A stretch of DNA of 50,637 nucleotides, taken from assembly GCA_018671895.1 (NCBI GenBank), contig JABHGV010000037.1, positions 1-50,637 of the forward strand, written 5' to 3'. Under the pieces are notes generated by a model. The model saw only the letters and a list, made by a program, of their open reading frames with translations. It was not told the DNA's origin and did no database searches. The stretch comes from Rhodospirillaceae bacterium. Its GTDB lineage: Bacteria > Pseudomonadota > Alphaproteobacteria > Rhodospirillales > JABHCV01. Made by a program: the position numbers and the translations under genes. How positions within the stretch are numbered: the stretch's first letter is position 1; the number at the start of each line of letters is the position of its first letter. Below, piece by piece: positions 45,497 through 50,637 of the stretch.

Positions 45497-46584
45497 TTGC
45501 AGCCAGGGCGGCGGCCATAAAATCATCCAGGTCGCCATCAAGCACTCCCTGGGTGTTCGATGTTTCCATCTCGGTGCGCAGGTCTTTGACCATCTGATAG
45601 GGCTGCAAGACGTACGAGCGAATTTGATGGCCCCAGCCGATGTCGGTCTTGGCATCGTGGGCGGCCTGTGATTCTTCTTCACGTTTTTGCATTTCGTGTT
45701 CGTACAGACGTGCCTTCATCATGCTCATGGCGGCGGCCCGGTTCTTGTGCTGTGAACGGTCGTTCTGACACTGCACGACGATATTGGTCGGCAGGTGAGT
45801 AAGGCGAATGGCGCTGTCGGTCTTGTTGACGTGCTGACCACCGGCACCCGATGCCCGATAGGTATCGACCCTGAGGTCCTTGTCCAGAATCTCGATTTCG
45901 ATGGCATCGTCTATCACCGGATAGACCCAGATGGATGAAAAACTGGTGTGCCGACGGGCGCTCGAATCATAGGGCGAAATGCGAACCAGCCGATGGACAC
46001 CGCTTTCCGTCTTCATCCAGCCATAGGCGTTATGACCTGATATCCTGACCGTCGATGACTTCAGCCCGGCTTCTTCACCGGCGCTTTCTTCCAGCCATTC
46101 GACCTTGTAGCCCTTGGACTCGGCCCAGCGCGTGTACATGCGCAACAGCATTTCGGCCCAGTCCTGGGCCTCTGTGCCACCGGCTCCGGCGTGAACTTCC
46201 AGATAGCAATCGTTGGCATCGACCTCGCCCGACAACAGGGTCTGTAATTCGGCCTTCGCCGCCGTCTCTCGAACCACACTCAATACCTCTTCAGCCTCGG
46301 CGACGACATCGGTGTCGTCCTCGGCCTCGCCCATGGCAATCAGTTCGATGCTGTCTTCGGTTTCCTGGGTCAGCCCGTCGAGCAATTTCAGGCCGTCTTC
46401 CAGACTGGTGCGCTCGCGCATCAGGGCCTGCGCCTTGTCCGGGTCGTTCCACAGGTCGGGGTTTTCAGACTGGGCGTTTAATTCTTCGAGGCGAAGGACT
46501 GCATTGTCGTAGTCAAAGATGCCTCCTCAGCAGTTCCAGCGACTGCTTGATATCCTGAATAAGGCTTTCCGTTTCGGCGCGCAT
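45480..46584 (-). CDS. prfB: Peptide chain release factor 2, with programmed +1 frameshift
   Basis: RF2 reads UGA and UAA stop codons. Frame 0 starts at the ATG at 46584 and runs 23 codons to an in-frame TGA at 46515-46513 in CTT-TGA-C. AGGAGG lies 3 nt before CTT (46527-46522), the spacing that drives +1 slippage in known prfB genes. After the shift the frame continues [14 protein letters not shown] and gives 367 aa in total, close to E. coli RF2. GGQ is present ([12 protein letters not shown]), and the stop-recognition tripeptide region reads ISPYDSS, so SPY in place of the textbook SPF. A call of only the downstream frame (from 46421) would lose the first 54 residues. Expression is self-limited: low RF2 favours the shift. 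Confidence 0.96.
46513..46527 (-). promoter_or_regulatory. prfB recoding site: internal Shine-Dalgarno, slippery CTT and TGA
   Basis: In coding orientation the site reads AGGAGG-CAT-CTT-TGA followed by C. The in-message Shine-Dalgarno pairs with the anti-SD of the translating ribosome and the poor-context UGA stalls it, so the P-site tRNA slips +1 from CUU to UUU. All elements known from enterobacterial prfB are intact. Confidence 0.93.
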
Positions 46585-46639
46585 GTGAGAATCCCGTTGG
46601 TCTTTTTATTAGCTGACCGTTTCTAACCGGCTTGGACGG

Positions 46640-46714
46640 CTAATACAATCCGCCCGTTCCTGGCTCAGTATAATCCGCCAGTCCCCGGCTCAGTACAATC
46701 CGCCAGTCCCCGGC
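46640..46714 (-). repeat. Three 25-bp tandem copies of the 3' end of mrcA
   Basis: Units at 46690-46714, 46665-46689 and 46640-46664 each encode PGTGGLY plus a stop (TGA, TGA, TAG) in their own frame. The first two differ at 1 of 25 bases, and the third differs from the first at 6. All six differences are synonymous in the peptide frame or change one stop codon to another. Confidence 0.88.
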
Positions 46715-49080
46715 GCAGGCGCACCGATGCCCGACGAGGTGCCTTCCAGTACCATCGTCTCGCCAGACGGCACGGTGCCGGGGCGAAAGGCCTCGCGGAT
46801 CACTCGCTTGTCGCCGCTGCGCGCCGGACGACCGGTTACCGCATTGACCCGGACCAACCGGATGCCGGGCGGAATACGAAACGGCGTCGCCGGGGTTCCG
46901 GCCAGCGCCTTGGTCATGAAGCTCTTGAAAATCGGCGCCGCTACAGACGCGCCTTGTTCACGGGGGCCAAGGCTGCGCGGCGCATCGAAACCGGCAAACA
47001 CGCCGACCGCCAGATCGGCCGAAAAACCGACAAACCAGGCATCGACGCCGGAATTAGTGGTGCCTGTCTTGCCCGCCAGCGGTTTTCCGATGGACCGGAT
47101 GGAACGCCCGGTGCCGCGATCGACGACACCCTTCAGCATCGACACCATTTGATAGGCGCTGGCCGGGTTGGTCACCCGTTCGCGCGGGTCGGGAATTTCA
47201 GGCACCGGCTGGTTGGTCCAGAATGCCGCCTGACAGTCCTGACACTTGCGCATGTCGTGGCTAAACACCGGGCGGCCATGGCGGTCCTGGATGCGATCAA
47301 TCAAGGTCGGTGTAATTTTCTTGCCGCCGTTGACCAGCATGGCATAGGCCGCCGTCAGGCGCAGCAGCGTCGTTTCGCCTGCACCCAGCGACATGGCCAG
47401 GGTTTCCTGCATGTTATCGACGATGCCGAAGCGCCTGGCGTATTCAGATATCTTTTCCATGCCGACGGTCTGAGCCAGACGCACGGTCATCAGGTTGCGG
47501 GATTTTTCCAATCCCAGCCGCATGGTGCTGGGGCCATAGAATTTCTTGGTATAGTTGGCGGGTCGCCATTTCGGCAATCCCGCCCCTTGATCGATAACGA
47601 ACGGTGCATCAAGAATCAGCGTCGACGGCGAATACCCCTGATCAAGGGCAGTCAGATAGACGAACGGTTTGAAAGCCGATCCCGGCTGGCGCATGGCTTG
47701 GGTAACCCGGTTGAATTCGCTGCGTTCGTGATTGTATCCGCCGGTCATGGCAAGTACGCGCCCGGTGTGCGGATCCAGTGCAATCAACGCGCCTTCGATT
47801 TCCGGCAACTGACGCAGCGCGAAAATTCCTGGTTTATCTGTTGCCTCAATGGCGATGACATCGCCACGGTTCAGAACGTCGACCGGACGCTTGACGCTGC
47901 GGCCCCGTTTTTCACCTTTCACCCAGGCCCGCGCCCATTTCAGTTCGGCCAGCGGAATGGAACCGGTGGTTCCATCGACAAGACCGACCTGGGCTCGGTC
48001 GGGATTCAAGTCAAGCACCACGGCCAGCGACCAATCGCCGAGCCCATCGGGGGCTTCCATGATCGCCATCTTCGCCTGCCAGCCGTCGATGGAATCAAGG
48101 GTCTTGATCGGTCCGCGCCAACCATGGCGGCGGTCATAGGCGATCAATCCATCGCGCACGGCCTTGTCGGCGATTTCCTGCAACACCGGATTAACCGTGG
48201 TACGAACAGACAATCCGCCCTTGTAAAGCTCCGTTTCGCCATAACGATCCGCCAGTTCACGGCGCACCTCTTCGGCGAAATATGCCGACTGGACGAATTC
48301 GATTTCCGAACGCGGACGCACGCCCAGTTCGGCGGCACGCGCGATATCGGCCTCGTCGGCGGTGATGTACGCATCGTCGAGCAATCGCCCAATCGCCCAG
48401 TTGCGACGCGTCAGTGCAGCCTCGCGCTTGCGGAACGGGTGATAGTTATTGGGAGCCTTGGGCAGCGCCGCCAGATAGGCGACCTCTGCAATGGTCAACT
48501 GATCAAGCGGTTTGTCGAAATAGTTGAGCGCAGCGGCCGCCACCCCGTATGAACCGAAGCCGAGATAAATCTCGTTCAGATAGAGCTCAAGAATACGGTC
48601 CTTGGTGAAGGCGCGTTCGATGCGAAAGGCCAGGATCGCCTCCTTGACCTTGCGTTCCCACGAGACCTCGTTGGTCAACAGAAAGTTTTTTGCCACCTGC
48701 TGGGTGATCGTCGATGCGCCGACCATGCGACGCTGGCTTCCGATATTCTTGACGTTGGTCAGGATCGCCCGGGCGATGCCCAGAAAGTCGATACCGGGAT
48801 GTGAATAGAAGTTCTTGTCCTCCGCTGCCAGGAAGGCACTGACGACGCGTTTGGGCATCGCGCGGATTGGCACGAACACCCTTTTTTCAACGGCATATTC
48901 GGCCAGCAGCCGCCCGTCGCCGGCATGCACGCGGGTCATCACCGCCGGTTCATAATTTGCGAGCTGGCGGTAATCGGGCAAGTCACTGCCGAACTTGTAG
49001 AACACGGCAAGCAGGCCGCCAACGCCCACAAAGGCGGCGATAATCAAAACGCCCAGAAATGTCAGCAGTACTCTCAGCAT
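46690..49080 (-). CDS. mrcA: Penicillin-binding protein 1A (bifunctional class A PBP)
   Basis: The 796-aa protein polymerises and crosslinks peptidoglycan. It has a signal anchor (residues about 3-27), a GT51 glycosyltransferase domain with catalytic E87 (AAEDKNFYSHPG), an OB-like insert and a transpeptidase domain with S468-x-x-K471 (GSAFKPF), SRN and KTG at 671-673 (GKTGTTNSG). The ATG at 49080 has GAGGGG upstream and gives the expected short cytoplasmic tail; the frame is open from 49116. It follows amiC by 73 bp and precedes prfB, the usual alphaproteobacterial order. Its last 25 bp are repeated twice downstream. Confidence 0.96.
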   Translation of the reverse strand: MLRVLLTFLGVLIIAAFVGVGGLLAVFYKFGSDLPDYRQLANYEPAVMTRVHAGDGRLLAEYAVEKRVFVPIRAMPKRVVSAFLAAEDKNFYSHPGIDFLGIARAILTNVKNIGSQRRMVGASTITQQVAKNFLLTNEVSWERKVKEAILAFRIERAFTKDRILELYLNEIYLGFGSYGVAAAALNYFDKPLDQLTIAEVAYLAALPKAPNNYHPFRKREAALTRRNWAIGRLLDDAYITADEADIARAAELGVRPRSEIEFVQSAYFAEEVRRELADRYGETELYKGGLSVRTTVNPVLQEIADKAVRDGLIAYDRRHGWRGPIKTLDSIDGWQAKMAIMEAPDGLGDWSLAVVLDLNPDRAQVGLVDGTTGSIPLAELKWARAWVKGEKRGRSVKRPVDVLNRGDVIAIEATDKPGIFALRQLPEIEGALIALDPHTGRVLAMTGGYNHERSEFNRVTQAMRQPGSAFKPFVYLTALDQGYSPSTLILDAPFVIDQGAGLPKWRPANYTKKFYGPSTMRLGLEKSRNLMTVRLAQTVGMEKISEYARRFGIVDNMQETLAMSLGAGETTLLRLTAAYAMLVNGGKKITPTLIDRIQDRHGRPVFSHDMRKCQDCQAAFWTNQPVPEIPDPRERVTNPASAYQMVSMLKGVVDRGTGRSIRSIGKPLAGKTGTTNSGVDAWFVGFSADLAVGVFAGFDAPRSLGPREQGASVAAPIFKSFMTKALAGTPATPFRIPPGIRLVRVNAVTGRPARSGDKRVIREAFRPGTVPSGETMVLEGTSSGIGAPAPGTGGLY

Positions 49081-49153
49081 TGTCCCCTCGTACTCACTGT
49101 ACGGGATTATAACCACAAATGTGTCCGGGATATGGCCGTCAATCTATCAGATA

Positions 49154-50404
49154 TTACTTGCTGTAGGCTTCCTCGATATTCGAAAAATAACCCTTGATCG
49201 CCTGAACCATGCCACTGGCCAGTTTCTTGCGGTAGGAATCGCTGCGCAGGGCCTTTTCGTCGTTGCGGTTGGACAGGAACCCAAGTTCGACCAGAACCGA
49301 GGGAACGTCCGGGGCCTTAAGAACGGCAAAACCGGCGAACCGGTGGGTATTGCGCAACACCCGTGTATGGCCTTTCAGCCGCTTCACCAGCCCGGTGGCG
49401 AAGCGGGCCGACTGGTTCATGGATTCACGCTGCATCAAATCAATCAGAATGTTGGTCACTTCCGGGGTCTCGCCCGACAGGTTGATGCCGGCGATCAGGT
49501 CAGCCTTGTTTTCCTTGTCGGCCAGGGCGGCGGCCTCTTTATCGGACGCCTTTTCAGACAGGGTGTAGACGGAAAGCCCGCGGGTTTTCCTGTTCTTAAT
49601 GGCATCGGCGTGAATAGAGATAAACAACGCGGCCCCGGCGTCGCGACCCTTGGCGACACGGGCGCGCAGGCGTACGAAAATATCCCGCGTTCGGGTCAGG
49701 ACGACCTTGAATCGGCCAGTATTTTCCAGCTGTTTTTTCAATTCCCGGGCCATCGCCAGGGTGATGTGCTTTTCGTAGGTGCCGCTGACACCAATGGTTC
49801 CGGGATCGACACCGCCATGACCGGCGTCGATAACGATCACCGGCTTTTCCTGCTTGCGGGGCCGCGGCGGCATCGGCACAAACGCCGCCTTGGCGACGCT
49901 CGGCGCAGGCTCGGCAGGTTGCACCGCCTCTTTCGCCTTCGCCGCCTGTTGGTAGTTGGCATCGCTGACCCGACCAAGATCGACGACCAACCGGTATGGA
50001 CCGTTACCAGAAGGAGCCAGCAGAAACTGTTTTTCGATTTTCGGGGCGGCGGCAACATCAATGACGATTCGCGAGGTTCCCGGCTGGAACAGCCCATAAC
50101 GCAGTTTTTTCAGCAGCCCGGTGTTGGTCGGCAATGGCTGTGGCGGCAGCCGCCAGCCGACTTCCGGCAGATCAATCACCACCCGATACGGGTTCGACAG
50201 GGTAAAAATCTTGTAATTGACGTTCTTGGTAACTTCAAACACTAGCCGTGTGGCATGGCCCTGAAGACCGGCGCGCACATCGGTAACAATGGCGTCAGCC
50301 GCAGCAACAGGGCCACCGGCAGCCAAAACCCAGGCCAATACCAGCAGTCCCCGTAAGGACATATTCCATTTCTGCAAGCCGTTAAACCAGCGTCGCATAT
50401 CCAC
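49154..50404 (-). CDS. amiC: N-acetylmuramoyl-L-alanine amidase (AMIN and Amidase_3 domains)
   Basis: The 416-aa periplasmic amidase cuts the stem peptide from MurNAc during daughter-cell separation. A signal peptide (residues about 15-36, ending PVAAADA) precedes an AMIN domain (about 38-150) that targets the septum, a Pro/Ala linker, and a zinc amidase domain with ligands H196, E211 and H265 and catalytic E373 (LVELGFLSN). A GTG at 50404 with GAGG 6 nt upstream is used; the ATG at 50398 is the alternative. It lies upstream of mrcA on the same strand. Confidence 0.94.
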   Translation of the reverse strand: MDMRRWFNGLQKWNMSLRGLLVLAWVLAAGGPVAAADAIVTDVRAGLQGHATRLVFEVTKNVNYKIFTLSNPYRVVIDLPEVGWRLPPQPLPTNTGLLKKLRYGLFQPGTSRIVIDVAAAPKIEKQFLLAPSGNGPYRLVVDLGRVSDANYQQAAKAKEAVQPAEPAPSVAKAAFVPMPPRPRKQEKPVIVIDAGHGGVDPGTIGVSGTYEKHITLAMARELKKQLENTGRFKVVLTRTRDIFVRLRARVAKGRDAGAALFISIHADAIKNRKTRGLSVYTLSEKASDKEAAALADKENKADLIAGINLSGETPEVTNILIDLMQRESMNQSARFATGLVKRLKGHTRVLRNTHRFAGFAVLKAPDVPSVLVELGFLSNRNDEKALRSDSYRKKLASGMVQAIKGYFSNIEEAYSK

Positions 50405-50637
50405 TTCGATCCTCTTTAAAAACAGAGTTTTATCAACAATCCGATTGTCGAATCAAATTCCTAGGGTTATGTTAACGCCACGACGAAATGCAATCATCTA
50501 TGAATGTGTTAACGTCGGTGAGAATACGAAATAGGGCGTATTGCCAAAATCGATGATATGCCTAGGTTAATAATTATTCTTTAGGACCCTAAATATACAG
50601 AGGGTTTTTTTTCATGCCGGATAGAGCAGCGCGAACA
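50405..50637. other. Intergenic region after the amiC start, running to the window edge
   Basis: No gene is supported in these 233 bp. It must hold the amiC promoter. The order amiC-mrcA-prfB with a divergent neighbour suggests the 5' leader of rne on the plus strand (inference from common alphaproteobacterial gene order). An ATG at 50613 opens a frame (MPDRAART) too short to judge. Confidence 0.45.
50586..50612 (+). terminator. Terminator-like hairpin near the window edge
   Basis: ACCCT (50586-50590) and AGGGT (50601-50605) form a short stem around an AT-rich loop, extended by possible G-T pairs, and the stem runs into eight consecutive T. If a gene starts beyond the edge this would be a leader attenuator; otherwise it ends a short transcript. 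Confidence 0.4.

Noticed and set aside
45480-46421. RF2 starting at the Met at 46421
   Set aside because: It would lack the first 54 residues, while an intact recoding site and an in-frame upstream start give the normal full length.
46954-48552. 532-codon open frame on the plus strand opposite mrcA
   Set aside because: It lies entirely inside mrcA, whose three catalytic motifs are intact. It has no recognisable domain and is a GC-rich antisense shadow.

Overview
The window looks like a chromosomal segment of an alphaproteobacterium, most likely a free-living, flagellated member of the Rhodospirillales or a close relative. This is inferred from the genes: a DUF1491 protein, an Isc (not Suf) iron-sulfur operon with hscBA and a Cys-rich IscR, the order amiC-mrcA-prfB, a TyrRS with KMGKS instead of KMSKS, an Atm1-type exporter and a moderately high GC content. 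No rRNA, tRNA, CRISPR array, prophage or transposase gene was seen.

Layout. 1-5.1 kb: a DUF1491 gene cut by the window edge, then ppx/gppA-like, rlmE, guaB and rsmB. 5.1-11.7 kb: a CPA2 cation/proton antiporter, a 61-aa protein resembling the FliG-binding tail of FliF, thiC, a peptidoglycan-binding membrane protein behind two leader terminators, a DUF2927 protein and a TauE/SafE permease. 11.8-17.4 kb: guaA, then an AT-richer accessory stretch (methyltransferase, a broken chimeric histidine kinase, a small lipoprotein) and a 3-hydroxybutyrate dehydrogenase. 17.4-19.4 kb: a minus-strand run of small genes around an orphan fliN. 19.5-34.7 kb: rpsU, an Atm1-type exporter, a 12-gene minus-strand sulfur/Fe-S locus (cysE, iscR, a second cysteine desulfurase, iscS, iscU, iscA, hscB, hscA, fdx, iscX, DUF599, mnmA), a divergent alpha/beta hydrolase, anmK and tyrS. 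34.7-42.5 kb: a large AsmA/YhdP-like protein, glnE, bcp, a structured 302-bp inverted-repeat element and an orphan fliL. 42.5-50.6 kb: a hemerythrin-PAS histidine kinase with a membrane-tethered response regulator, prfB with an intact programmed frameshift, mrcA and amiC, then a leader region for a gene beyond the window.

How the genes work together. The isc locus forms a sulfur economy: CysE makes the cysteine precursor, two desulfurases mobilise sulfur, IscU/IscA/HscBA/Fdx/IscX build and transfer clusters, MnmA spends persulfide sulfur on tRNA, and the convergent Atm1-type exporter belongs to the same physiology. guaB and guaA are the two dedicated GMP steps. amiC and mrcA handle the cell wall, and anmK recycles it.

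The best candidate for an undescribed system is the pair at 42.5-45.2 kb. A hemerythrin domain with all seven expected metal-ligand positions is fused to PAS and histidine kinase domains. Next to it is a response regulator whose receiver domain is followed by one transmembrane helix and an unrecognised, probably periplasmic, two-cysteine domain. Other non-routine signals are a stand-alone FliF-tail-like microprotein with a possibly leaderless promoter, a dispersed 42-bp intergenic repeat, the 302-bp inverted-repeat element that supplies the end of bcp, and a triplicated 3' end of mrcA in which all differences are synonymous.
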